From Benincasa hispida (Eukaryota > Streptophyta > Magnoliopsida > Cucurbitales > Cucurbitaceae): a DNA stretch of 64,000 nucleotides. Both the position numbers and the translations under genes were made by a program. The stretch covers positions 10,374,821 to 10,438,820 of the forward strand of contig NC_052351.1 in assembly GCF_009727055.1 (NCBI RefSeq), given 5' to 3'. A model generated the notes under the pieces. That model did no database searches, was not told where the DNA came from, and worked only from the letters and a program-made list of their open reading frames with translations. Below are positions 49,447-60,912 of this stretch, in pieces (within the stretch, counting starts at the first letter, position 1; each line of letters begins with the position of its first letter).

Positions 49447-51435
49447 TGAAGGAACTTTTATTCAAGAGAACCAGTGAGTGGAAGCAAAATCTTTCCAAGC
49501 CCATTGTGAAAGAATAAAGTATTTACAAACATACAACCATAGTTATGTATTATAGAGAAACTTACAACATGCCTTCTTAACATAAATACAACGAAAATCG
49601 AGTGATATACCTTTGAAGAACTCTTCTTCACATTCCCTCGATGTAACAACACGATCGTTCACCAACAAGAACCTCACGCCTCAACAATCTCCTCGATCAA
49701 GAACAAACAACACTCGTCCCTCGAACAGTACATAGACACTACCAGAAGGCTACCTTGGTATTCTCGGAGTGAGAATCCATGAGGTGTGGCCTCTGTGTGA
49801 ATTTGGTAGAGGGAAGGAGGATGTATACGATCGAGTTACACGATCGAGTAAGTGGGAGAAATAGAAAGTTTATCGTATAGACAAAGAGTACTTAATCGTT
49901 TAGTAAACGAGGTAGTCGTGTAGCTAACTTGCTCGTCGTTCACTCTCCCAAATGGCTTTCGTATAGCTCTCTCTTTTCACTCAATTGATTGATATGCAAA
50001 AAATGAGATTAATCAAAAAATGAATTTTTTTTTTTCATTTTATTCTTTAGTTATTAAAACCAAAAATAACCTCCCACTTGCACGGTTAATGGAGAAAAGA
50101 AAATAACCAACTAACAATTATCTTATAATTCTTTTTATTATAAATAAATATAATAACTAATTTATCATATTATATTTATAACCTATAGTTTTGATATCAC
50201 ATCATATGTAATATTTAAACCATAGTTCTTTTCTCCTTTATTTAATATAAATCATATTTATATTAATTCCTCCAATTAATGTATCTAATAAATCAAATCA
50301 ATTATATCACATATAATTGAACCAATTTAGTTATGTCATATATAATCAAATTCCCTCTTGTTAACTTGAACACTTCAAACTAACTCAAAAACTGATTCTA
50401 AACTTGAATCTATTGATCTACCAAGGGGACCTTATGGACCTGTAGCTTGAAGCTCCAACGGTACGTGAATAACTTACTAAACTCTTTAATCACGATATCC
50501 ACCATCCGTTAATTTTTGGGCACTCCACTAAAGACCGACAGCTGCACACTTCTCACTACAGATATATTTCTGTGTCCATTGGAAATAACCAATCAATAGT
50601 ACGATAACCTTTCACGGATTACTCGTAAGTACAGTTGGACCAATTTACTGTTTTGCCCCTGTAGTTACATCTAACTCCTTAAGTACCACTGAATCCTCTA
50701 ATGAACAATACATCATAGTCCTACTATGAGTGAACACTTCTCAGGTCGTGAGAAAGTGTGTGGTACCACATTATTCAAGCCTCGGAATCAGCCCTTAAGG
50801 GAGCAATCTATCTACTCACCCCTGCTTCGAGGAAGGAGTGAATTCCATCTTGTGTAGCTGAGTTCTCAGCTCCCCAATCAGACAAATCCTCAAAGTGGTA
50901 GGTTTAAGTTGACAATCTGGCCACTCGCACTCATATTAATCAAAGGACCACCCTCATAGGCAGGAGTTCCCAACTCACTCAGGATTAAGATTATGTTACC
51001 TATGGTCATCCTAGTGAAATGAAAGTCTCTGTCTTATACAAACCCCTTTGTATGGGATACCCCCGCTCGCATGTCTCCACATGAATGATCATGATCAGAT
51101 CATCTGTAGCACTCTACAACACTTGTAACATCTACAAAGCGAGCCATATCAGTAGTGTCACCAGTATAAGGTCTCCCTCCTTTATCCATATACTACAGAC
51201 CATTTAGGTTATCACTTAAGGCATGATCCATTTGTATGTCTCCACATACATGCTTAAGTTACATCGATAACCAAGGATCTTAGTTTATTGGTTTGTGGTT
51301 AATGCAACTAAATTATCTCATATTTTATAGACAATAGTGAAGAAAATATCTCATATTATTACATCACAAAAGTTTGTTCATACACGTGTTTACAAACTAC
51401 AGGACCCTATGAGATTTAGGGCATCAACCCCAACA
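49447..51435 (-). repeat. Copia 5' LTR (1989 bp)
   Basis: Minus strand: TGTTGGGGTTGATGCCC at 51435 to ...CCTTCA at 49447. It pairs with 41261-42897. CGATCG motifs recur at 49827-49915 (CGATCGAGTTACACGATCG), near the centre of the R-U5 side. Confidence 0.9.
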
Positions 51436-53490
51436 ACATGGCATTTACCCAACATTCATCTGTAAGAGATTTTTATACTTTTTTTGGTTCAATAGGGGAA
51501 GTGAAGCAAATGTTGTTGATCATGTCAAGATAATTAATTTTATCCTTTCTTTTGGTCATCACACTTTCTTCCAAGTTCCCAATAATATTACTAGGAGGAT
51601 GATTTTTACGAACCCTACTGGAAGGTTGATTGTTACTAGCTTCTGCATGCTCTGAGGTATTCTGGTTAATTTCCACTAGATTTTCTGAACTCACATCCGT
51701 AAGCATGTCAGAAGAGATGTTAGCCACATTAGTATTAACAACTGAGGTAATATCGAGATCTTCTTCAATAAGAGGAGAACTAGGGCAAGCATCATCATCA
51801 TCAATTATAACATTAATATACTCCATTATAGTATGAGTTCATTTGTTGTAGACACGGTAAGCTCGACTATTTGTGGAATATCCAAGAAATATCCCTTCAT
51901 AAGACTTGGAATCCCATTTTCTTCTAGTCTATCTATCAATAAGAATGTAACAGACATTTCCAAAAACATAAAAATATTTTACATTAGGTTTTCTACATTG
52001 CCATATATCATATATAGTGTTTGAAGTTCCTGGTCGTAGGACCATTCTATTATATGTATGACAAGCCGTGTTTAAAGCTTCTGCCCAAAAGTGAAATGGC
52101 AGATGTTTTACTTGTATCTTTGCATGAGTCATCTCCTGAAGTGTTATGTTTTTCCTTTCCACAATCCATTCTGATATGGTGTAATAGGATCTGAAAAATC
52201 ATGGTGAATCCTAGCAGACTGACAGAACTCAATGAATTGAGAATTCTCAAACTCCTTACCATGATCACTTTGAATATGTATCACATTCAGATCTTTCTCA
52301 CGTTGTAGTTGAAGATAGAGAGCACGAAAAACAGAAAAGGTGTCTGATTTTTCACGAAGAAATTGCACCCATATGTATCTAGAGAAGTCATCAACAACAA
52401 CTAGAACATATCGTTTGCTTCCTCGACTCTCAGATTGCATGGGTCTCATCAGATCCATATGTAGAAGTTTCAGAACACGAGAAGAGCTTGGGTGGCCTAA
52501 TTGCTTATGAGAGGCATGAGTTTGTTTACTAGATAGACAATCGCCACAAATAATTCCTGAAGGCACTGATAAAGTGGGGAGATCAGTTATAGCATTAATT
52601 ACAAGAGCCTTCCAAATAGAATTCATGCTTATATGCCCAAGACGTTTATGCCATATATTCGCTTTATCTTATCTAGAAAGATGACAAACCTACGAAGAAT
52701 GATTAGGACTCCATGATAACAATTATTAGAAGAATGCAAACCTGTCGTAACAAGACCTTTAACATTGTTTGTGACAACACATTTGTCTTTGGTAACGCTC
52801 ACATTCAGTCTTTGGTCGTACAACTGACCGATGCTTATAAGATTGGTAGTGAGTTCTTTAATCAACATAACATCTTTCAATGAAGGGGGACCTGGATAAT
52901 TTAGTTTTCGTTTCTCAATAATTTTTCCACAAGTAACATTACCAAAACTGACCTTTCTGGAACTGACAGATTTGAGATTGGACAAATAGTTCTTTTCATC
53001 AGTCATGTGCCTAGAGCTTCCACTATCAAAATACCAGTCATCTTTAATAGAGGATCTGAGTGAAGTTAGAACCACATTACATTTGTTTTGAAAATTTTTC
53101 TCTTTCCACACTTTTTGACTCGTGTCTAATTTTTATAATGGTTCTGTGAGATGTAAGGGGCACTTCTAGTATAGGTGGATCTATAGAGGATTTTCAATAA
53201 TTGAAAGCAAAAAGGATGTTTGTGCCCCACCTTTCCACAATAATGACAAACCCACCTTGGTCTAGTTAAGGGATTATCTTTCAATACAACGTTTTGGTAG
53301 ATGTACCTATAAAGTCATAAGACTCGGGATCTTTAACTCTAACAAACTGAATCTTTTGCTTCCCTTTTTGTTTTGACTGGTGCTTGTCCTCAAGCATATC
53401 TTCTACTAAGGCAATAAAGCTAAATTCCTCTCCTATATTTTTGCATCGATTGGCTGCTCCGAATGTTACACTTAGGCACATTTCTTAACA
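51436..53490 (-). pseudogene. Sirevirus gag (C-terminal), protease and integrase, degenerate
   Basis: Order on the minus strand: a basic segment 53481-53281; a zinc knuckle CHYCGKVGHKHPFC (53248-53207, CX2CX4HX4C); protease WYFDSGSSRHMT with an intact DSGS (about 53035); integrase 52626-51929 with HMDLMRPM, VVVDDFSRYIWV and SDHGKEFENSQF; and the C-terminal MEYINVIIDDDD linker 51826-51473. The catalytic Glu region is frameshifted near 52150 (VERKN split between two frames). The block ending at 51436 leads into the RT gene at 41259. The style, especially HMDL..PM and EYINVIIDD, is Sirevirus. Confidence 0.85.
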
Positions 53491-54551
53491 ACGTAATTTT
53501 CTTCTACCCTTGCTAATTATGAACAAAGCCCTACTTTATTCTTCTATATAACAAAATTCTGCTCAAAGATGCTTTTCTAGTTTTTAAAATAGAATGTTTA
53601 CCTCTTCTTTGTCAAAACAACTTGATATATCTATATGCAGTGGTCAAATTTTGCGTCATTTATTAGAGACTGTTGGTCATGGTTACACTCTTCGTTTTGG
53701 TTTTTTCCCACGAGTGTCATGTGAGACTGTTGGTCATGGTTACACTCTACAGTTGTGTGCCAATTTCAACTTTAACTCATGATATTCAGAGGAGTTGTCT
53801 CTTGCATTCTTATATATATTTTCTTTCATATTGCGTTGTTCTTGGAAACCCACCTTCGTTTTGGCTTGCTCCTACGGGTGTCATATGAACATCCAACTAC
53901 GAGCAGGCTCCTTTCACAACTAAACTCTTATCAGGTTGGGAACATTTTTGAAATTTTACCTTGTGCTGACATTGGAGTTTGGCATAATAATTTTTCTCTC
54001 TCTCGTTTTTTTTAAATGGAAATGAACGCATTTTCTTGAAGATCGCATATTCTTGATCTTATCTGCGCAGACCTTCCCCACCCCCAAATTTAAAGATGAG
54101 CAAGGTCCTCGTTGCGTTGTTTGGATAGACTAGACAAACACTTAGAATAAAAATTTCAAAAAGAAGGTTTGAGCAGAACTTTGAAAGATAAAAGGTAAAG
54201 TACTGCTAAACTAAGAATTAACTAAGTGTTGGTTAGAATTTACAAAGTATGAAAAATGTTTCTAAGTATAAACATATTATACATTATGGCAGTGCAATGA
54301 ATAATGCAAAAGTAAAGGATTAAGAACATCGCAAATATTGTCAAAGGATGATAAAGAGAAAGGCACTGGCAAAAAAAAAAAGGAGTGAATATGTACGCAT
54401 TTATATTGAATATTAACAAAGTATACAAATAATTAAAAATTAACGCAATACAAAATTGTTGCCTATACAAAGAATCAAAGAATTTCGTTAACTTAGAAAA
54501 ATAATGAATTGAATAAAAGTATAGAATGGCCGCATAAAAAAAATGTCAGGA
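53491..54551 (-). other. Gypsy 3' non-coding region with direct repeats
   Basis: No genes. Two copies of GAGACTGTTGGTCATGGTTA lie 64 bases apart (from 53667 and 53731). TCGTTTTGG...CACGAGTGTCAT and TCGTTTTGGCTTGCTCCTAC are related to each other and, in reverse complement, to the repeats at 21730-21912. A minus-strand purine-rich stretch (AAATTTGGGGGTGGGG, + strand 54074-54089) may be a polypurine tract. Open frames are short and hydrophobic or AT-driven. Confidence 0.5.
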
Positions 54552-57478
54552 TTATTGCTGAGGAGCTGGAGGGTCTGGAGGAAGGTTTCGCGGTGATGTA
54601 AAAGAAGTCTCTTCAAAAAGCAAGTGTTGCCTGAGATCCGGGGGCACCAATGGACCATGAAGGTATACTGTGAGAAAATTAAAGTATTCATGGTTGCGCT
54701 CTGCAATTTGTCTTTGGTGGCGGTTGATCGTATGAGTGTTGCGATGTATGTTGATCAACGCCTCCCTTGATGTGGCAACACTGCGCTGAATACTATCAAC
54801 TTGCTCCATGACTGCATCAAACCGCTGGTCGAAGTAGGCTTGTTGTTGATTGAAGAGTTGCTGCTGTTGGAAGTTAAGTTGTTGTTGCTGCTTCAGAAGT
54901 GACCACATTTCTGCTAACTCAATAGCCAGAGAGGTTATGGAGGGTTTTGCTTGCGATGTCTCGCCAGCATCGTTTTGAGGTTGGGCAGAGGTGCCTTCGC
55001 CCAAATCGTGTGGGTCATCAACTTGCGGCGGTGGAATGGAAGGTTGCGATGATGAGGCTGAGGGTGAAGTTAGGGTTGCTGGGTGAACAGTTGGAGAATT
55101 GGGAACAAGGAGAAGATTGGTAAAGTGTTCATGGAGTGGAGAAGAAGGTTGTGCAGGTGGGCTTGGAGGGCTTGAAGGGCGAATTACCAAGGGCAAAGGG
55201 TCCAAAGGTTCTGGATCATGCGTTGTTGACTCTTGGACCTTTTCTTTTCCCTTGTCTTCTCTGCGTGGCCTCTTAAGCTTTGGTCCCTGTGGCACATTGA
55301 GGTCGATTGCGGGCCTCTTTAAGGGTAGCTGAGGGCAATGTGGGGAGTCTTTGAGGAGTAACCTCAAGATCTTTATGTTGATAAGGCCGTGGACTTCAGG
55401 CATAGGCTCTTCATCAACGCCTACGCCCATTGATAGGCACAGACTTGAAACAGTCCACAGAAAGAAGTACTATCCTCGAATATGCCCCACCAGTGCTCTG
55501 AGCTGTCTTGCAATCAGTCGTCTTACGTCAATCGGTATGTCGCGCACAATGCAATATGTGGCCATGACTCGATCCCTTGATATAGTCTTGTCATGTGTGG
55601 TTGGGATCAGCCGCTTCATGACCAAGTAGACCCAAAGCCTTCCCTCCGAAAGCAAAGACTTGGATGTCAGGATGCAGATGCCCTTGAGTGAAACCGACCA
55701 CTTCGTGCCCGGTTGCATTAATACTCTCAACGCGTCCTCCATCTGTTGCTCCGTGGGATCATCAATAATTTTGTTCCTCGGTGCATCCGGGTTATCCGTC
55801 ATTTGGTATATCTCATTGATGTCCCTTACGCTGAAGGACACCGTTTCTCCTTTAAAGGTCATCGCATCCCTGGTTCCGTGTAGACGCCCTCTGTAGAAGT
55901 CTCTCACTACCTGTGGCACAATTATGGTTGGGCATCGGCAAAACGTGTCCCAGCCATGTTCCACAATCACACTTGTGATGAGGTTAGGTAGTGGCGTTGG
56001 CGCAGGATAGAAGCCCATCTCTATCAGCATGTCATCATTCTCTTTTTTCTTGGATGGACGCTTCCTTGCAAACGCGGGCTCCCTACTTTCTGCGATTACT
56101 TTGCCCTTTTCTTTTGCCATCGCAAGGCGGGCTGCTTTTTGCTTCTTCTCCCGCCCTTTGCGTTGTTCTTCCTTCTCGCGTTCCGCAAGTTCTTTACCCT
56201 TCTTCTTTTGTAAGCGCCTCATATTAGCTTCGCGCTTCTTCTCCTTCTCTTCTTTCAATCTTCTCTTTTTCCTTCTTCTTTTTCTCTTCCTCTTCTTCTT
56301 CTCTATCTTCTCTCTCAAACTCTTCTACAAACTGCTCGAAGGCCAGCAACAAACGTTGTTCTTCCTAACGCTGCCTTATCGCTTCGAGCCTTGTGAACTC
56401 ATTATTACTGTGCATTTCCTCATCTTGCAGTCTTCTTCTGCGATTTCCTTTTGCCATGATGAGTTTTGCGTGCTCCATTTTCTCCTGTTTCTCCTCCTCT
56501 TTTTTTCTCCTTTTTCTTGTTCTTCTAATGTGATGATTAATCTTTGAGGGTCAACAGTAGACCCTTGCGGCACATTCTCCCTGCGACGCCGCATCAGGGG
56601 GGTGTCTTCTCCTTTGCCTTCCTCCGTTGCAACCATTTGCGTTGTTTCAGGTTGCGCCAGCTCCATCAATTGCGCTGTTTCCCCCCTTTCCTCCCTTACA
56701 GGGGTTGATTCTCCATCCTTTTCCGGGCTTGCAACCCTCTGCTTCTTTTCTTCTTCCTTTCTTAGGTGCCTTTCTTCACGCCAGCGCATTCTTCTTTCTC
56801 TCTTCTCTTTCTTCTTCCTCTCCTTCTTCTCTTCCTCATCTTCGTCATCATCCTTCTTTTATTTATTCTTTTTCTCCTTTCAATGATGAGAAGACTCCGT
56901 CTCTCCAGCCTTTCTCCCTTTGCATTTCTTCTTCTTATTTTTCTCTTCAACTACCTTTGATTGCATCTCCACTACAACCTCATCCATCGCAACTTCAGCC
57001 ACCACAATCTCCTCCACTGCAACTCTGAAGGGTCCGTCAAAGGTTTCTTCATTGGCAATTACCTCAGGAGTCTCTAAAGTCAGAGTTCCTCTTTCTATCT
57101 CTTCTTCATTCACCACCATCGCCACCTCCTCCGTAGACAATGTTTGGTTTATAACCCCTGCCTCAGGTAATCCCCCTCCTTGCTCCAGATTGCTCAGAAT
57201 GTTACCAAACACCTCCGTATCATCACATCTCTTCTTCTCACTCTTAGTTGAGACGGTAGGAGTTGGAACTAGTGTGCTCTCAGTGCTGTGCCCCTCTTAA
57301 ACTGAGGAAGTCTGACGGTTAAGGAGTTTCTCCGGGTTCTACCGACGATTCTCGGGACGGTGTGGGGTTGGGCAGCAAGTCTGCGACTGGCAGTGAGGAA
57401 TGCTGCCTCTCGTATGGCGATTTGGTCAGAAGAAGGGGTTGAGGGTGAAGCAGAGTGTTGGGAAGCTTGGTCGACCAT
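54552..57478 (-). pseudogene. Large extra ORF of the gypsy element: charged region, plant-transposon-protein-like domain, Gln-rich coiled coil
   Basis: The ATG at 57478 sits in CCATGG, the first ATG after the TATA box. Segments, by open piece: 57478-57269 Ser/Arg-rich; 57212-56880 acidic, Val/Glu-rich; 56789-56376 and 56318-56070 extremely Lys/Arg/Glu-rich (predicted helical); about 55950-55470 a globular region with VVRDFYRGRLHG, FSVRDINEIYQM, GRLWVYLVMKRL and MATYCIVRDIPIDVRRLIA; then 55430-54552, with a nuclear-signal-like KLKRPRRED, a Pro/Ser-rich stretch and a Gln-rich coiled coil (LLKQQQQLNFQQQQLF). The last two pieces are in one frame, split by a single TAG at 55471-55469. The globular region fits the plant transposon protein domain (PF20167-type) from memory. 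Frameshifts occur near 57240, 56840 and 56340. Function unknown. Confidence 0.7.
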
Positions 57479-57604
57479 GGATGATAAGCTTGGAGACTTG
57501 AAAAATCGTTGGGTTTCTGGGAAGAAGAAAGCTTTGTATGCTGGGCGCTAGGGTTTTTCAGTTTGCAAAATAAGGTAAATAGTTCACAGATGGGGAAGGG
57601 TTCC

Positions 57605-57612
57605 TATTTATA
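57605..57612 (-). promoter_or_regulatory. Candidate internal TATA box for the large ORF
   Basis: The minus strand reads AACTATAAATAGGAACC, 127 bases before the ATG at 57478. Between them lie a pyrimidine-rich leader and AAACCCTAG (57554-57546), a telo-box-like element common in plant promoters. No other ATG intervenes. Sequence evidence only. Confidence 0.5.
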
Positions 57613-58379
57613 GTTGGGTTCGTAGTAGGCCCAATTAGCGGATTATTCGTGGAGTGACGATCTCAGAGACCTCAAAAGGCCCATCGCCTTGAATTTCTCA
57701 TTTATGAAATTTCGAAGAAACATCCTTTTGTCTTGTAGATCATATTGCTTGGGATTACGAAAATTGGACTCTCAAAATGAAAAAAAGAATTTTCTTTAAT
57801 GTGTTTTATTCGAATGGAGCAAGTAAAGATTAACGCATGGTGTTCTCCAACGCAACTGCATTCTTCGCAGATAGAGGGCAACATGCATGCATCCCCACAA
57901 CGATCTCTTTTAACTAAACACATTCTGGAGGATCGGGCAGGAAACACGTATTGCTACGACGCAAACTAACCTCAACATAGTGATTTAACCAAGGATGGGC
58001 CATAAGTGACATATACGCGCGGCAACACACCCATCAATTTTACGCATTTGAGTTGGATTGACCGCAAAGCGTATCTTATTGTTTATTTTATTTTATTTTT
58101 TCATTATTATTTTTTTTTTTCACGCAAAGTTGCTAAGACTTGCGGCAATTAAATTTCCTTATTTCTTAATCATCATTATTAAGGACCAACGCATTATTAA
58201 GAAAAGTTTAAAATAATTAAGACTGGTACAGAAATAAATGCAAGGGAAAATAAATAAGAATTAATTCATAAAGTCAAGAAATGAATAAAGAAGAAAGTAA
58301 AGGACAATAATTCAAGAATTCAATTAAGACAGGATTTAAAGAAAGCATTAACATAGATGTTGAGATATGGACCGGAAGA
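57613..58379 (-). other. Spacer where pol would be expected
   Basis: About 0.77 kb between the gag remnant and the TATA box, AT-rich, with a T run near 58110-58121. No similarity to protease, reverse transcriptase, RNase H or integrase was seen on either strand. Confidence 0.6.
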
Positions 58380-59932
58380 TGTGTTTCATTTGAATGGCGC
58401 CAATCCACATTTCTTGCAGGCGGTCCGGCTTGCCTGCCCAATGTCCTAAGGACATTGCTCCTTTCCATTGGATCCCGGGGCTTCTAAGTTACTGGGCAAC
58501 GTTTCTGGTGCTCTATTTCTCAACTCAGATGCCAGCTGGCCCACTTGGATCTCCAAGTTTCGAATTGAAGACGCCTACGCCTGCATTCCTGCATCATTTT
58601 TGTCCATGTATTGTTTCAATAAGGCCTCCAATGAGCTTCCAGAGGTGTTTGAAGATGAGGGTTGCTGGTTATGCGATTGCCTTGGTTGCCCCTGGTTCGA
58701 GTTATGGTGAAAAGAAGGATTTCCTCGACTGCCACCCTGATGGTTGATTGGCCCCCCTTGGTTAGGATTGCCTCCCCACCCGAAGTTAGGATGGCTCCTC
58801 CAGCCAAGATTGTAGGTGTTGCTGAAGTGGTTGTTTTGGATGGCACATACTTGCTAGAGATTCGATGGGCACATTTCTGCTACATGAGCCCCTCCATAAT
58901 TAATGCAACTTATTGCTGCCACTTGAGTCGGTGTAGCAAGTTGCGCTGATTGTTGGGAGATGGCTCCTTGATTGATTGCCATCGATTGAAGGATCGAGGT
59001 CACCGCGGCCATCTGAGTGGCCAGTGTGGTCATTGTCTCCACAGGGAAAATGGCAGTTTCGTTCTTTCTTCTTTCGACGCCTCGGCCTCCATAGCCATCA
59101 TCAATCCAGTCATCTATGTTTCGCAATATGCAGTCAAGGATGAATTTAGCCTCAATATACGTTTTGTCCATAAAACCAACTGCCGCGGAGGCGTCAGCAA
59201 CAACCTGCGTTGATCTATTCAGGCCGTTATAAAAGGTCTCCATCAAAATGTAATTGGTATCCCGATATGTGGGCAGTTTTTCACCAATCTTCTAAATCGC
59301 ACCCAGGCGGTGCTCAGGGTCTCATTCTCCATTTGTTCAAAGTTCAGCACGTCCTTTCGTCGCCTTGCGTTGACAGCCGGCAGGAAGAACTTCTTCATGA
59401 ATCACTCCACCAGTTGATCCCATGATGTGATCTCGTTCGGCTCCAGTGAGTGAGCCCACCTCTTGGCTTCATCCCTTAAGGTGTAAGGGAACAGATACAG
59501 TCTAATACTCTCCAGGGTAACGCCAGGTAATGAGAAGTTGCCGCACATTTTCACAAAGCTGGTCAAGTGGGCATGCGGGTCTTCACCTTGTCGACCCCCA
59601 AATTGCCCTGCATTTTGGATCATTTGTAGCATGACCGGCTTTAATTCGAACCTTGCATTCTCCTCCACAATAGGCCTCGAAATCCCAGGCGAAAAATCAT
59701 ATAGGTTGGGTATCGCATAATTCCTCATGGGGATGTTTCGATCAGCAGCTAGGAACACAGGATCCTGTGATGGCCATACCTCCCCTTGATTTCCTACGGG
59801 TACCACATTGTCATTATTATCTACCATACTTGTTGCTTTCTTTTGCCTTATCCGATTCTGACGTGCCCGTGCGCGAAAGGTATGCTCGATCTCAGGGTCA
59901 GGTTCGAATTCTGGTTCAGCATCAGTACTCAT
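58380..59932 (-). pseudogene. Gypsy (Athila-like) gag, broken
   Basis: The ATG at 59932 is about 96 bases after the primer site. The first piece, 59932-59402, is a retrotransposon gag with the conserved FVKMCGNFSLPGVTLESIRL and LFPYTLRDEAKRWAHSLEP blocks. It stops at TGA (about 59404-59402) in SWDQLVE/FMKKFF, and a frameshift near 59300 leads to 59246-58854 (ETFYNGLNRSTQVVADASA). The knuckle reads CINYGGAHVAEMCPSN, where Athila gags normally have CxxCGGxH, so the second Cys is Tyr. An Asn/Gln/Gly-rich tail continues past a stop to about 58380. Confidence 0.85.
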
Positions 59933-60027
59933 AAACTGTCAAGCTGCTCTCCGCGTTGAATAGCTAGTACAACGAGATCTGTCCTGCAAATACCACAAAC
60001 ACACTCAAACAATAAACCATTAACCAC

Positions 60028-60045
60028 TCCTCGGCAACGGCGCCA
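60028..60045 (-). promoter_or_regulatory. Primer-binding site (Asp-tRNA)
   Basis: The minus strand reads TGGCGCCGTTGCCGAGGA, an 18-base match with one mismatch to the 3' end of plant tRNA-Asp, the primer typical of Athila/Tat gypsy elements. It lies six bases inside the LTR end (60052). The same sequence recurs at about 61063-61080 inside the artefactual duplicate. Confidence 0.9.
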
Positions 60046-60874
60046 TAAACTTGTAACGCAGATTTTGTACTATGATGCAAGTCCATGCCATAAACTTGTT
60101 GACATAGATTTTATGCGATGATATGTGATACTACTTCTAGATATGCATTATTAACGAATGTTCTTGTAGTATGTTGTGCGTTGTCGCAAGTTTCCTTGCG
60201 TTGAAACCAAGTATAATTTCACCGTAAGTTTTTCGGTGTGATCCGAGGTCAAACACAGGGACTGTTTGAGGTTATTACGTTATGTTTGTGATATATGCGA
60301 CTAGGGGTTTTTCAATTTAATATAAGTGTTTTGTGTATAAGTAATTAAACATGCGATAAAGTAAAGTAAATCGGTAAAAAATGCGATATTAACATAAATT
60401 GCGTTAAAATAAATTTTGATAAAGTAAATCTAAGCTAAGATGATACAAGATACAGGTTTCATGATACAAGATACTGAGGTCAAGGTTGGCTGTGAAAATT
60501 ATACAAAGATCGTGTAATGTGGTGACAAGTCTTATGTGCGAAGCAGAAAGAGAAAAGATAACTAATATAAACAGTGCAAGTTCCTTAATTGCGTTAAAGA
60601 TATAAGTACTGTTCCGTTTTTCCCGTGGCGTACACCTCTCAGTGATTGGCCGTGTTCCCACATCTCTGTGGTGAAACAAGGACGAACGTAATGAACGCAA
60701 GGTTGCTTCCATCTCTGGAAGTACTACTTCCTTTAGTTAACACATTCTTCTAACCTTCTCTCGACAGATCAGAATGGCATCTTCACTTCTGCTCTCACAG
60801 GTGAAGATGCCGTCTAGCATGCTTTAGCTAAACGTATTTATCTCTTTAGCACAGATTAAGTTACTCGTTTAATC

Positions 60875-60912
60875 CTGTCTCTTATACACATCTAGATGTG
60901 TATAAGAGACAG
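60875..60912. other. Tn5/Nextera mosaic-end junction, copy 1 (artefact)
   Basis: An exact 19-base Tn5 mosaic end, CTGTCTCTTATACACATCT (60875-60893), is followed directly by its reverse complement, AGATGTGTATAAGAGACAG (60894-60912). This back-to-back arrangement is the circularisation junction of Nextera mate-pair libraries. It is not plant DNA. Confidence 0.97.

Larger units (their letters stand above)
41261..51435 (-). mobile_element. Ty1/Copia retrotransposon (Tork-like), structurally complete but coding-dead, nested in the Sirevirus
   Basis: 10.2 kb on the minus strand: 5' LTR 49447-51435, primer site, leader of about 2.5 kb, gag-pol 46899 to about 42990, polypurine tract ATGGGAGA, 3' LTR 41261-42897. 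Both LTR tips (TGTTGG / CCTTCA) and a near-perfect target duplication are present. Many frameshifts make the polyprotein non-functional. It belongs to the same broad family as the cluster at 1466-12949, but with different LTRs. Confidence 0.9.
36894..53490 (-). mobile_element. Degenerate Sirevirus (Ty1/Copia) with envelope-like ORF, 5'-truncated and interrupted
   Basis: Order on the minus strand: gag zinc knuckle and protease, integrase, reverse transcriptase / RNase H remnants, envelope-like ORF, a non-coding tail with two AAAGGGGGAG polypurine tracts, and the 3' LTR. Env-like ORFs and multiple polypurine tracts are hallmarks of Sireviruses (SIRE1/Maximus). The 5' LTR and N-terminal gag are missing where the sequence meets gypsy DNA near 53490. 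A complete Copia (41261-51435) interrupts the RT gene. Every ORF has lesions. Confidence 0.8.

Noticed and set aside
56029..57028. Long + strand frames rich in Phe, Leu and Ser
   Set aside because: They are antisense to the Lys/Glu/Arg-rich codons of the gypsy extra ORF; the composition is a direct consequence.
60028..60045. Part of a tRNA gene
   Set aside because: Only 18 bases match tRNA-Asp, in antisense and next to an LTR end; this is a primer-binding site and no cloverleaf is present.
60875..60912. Perfect palindrome as a transposon terminal repeat or terminator
   Set aside because: It is exactly the Tn5 mosaic-end dimer of a sequencing library, present twice with identical sequence.
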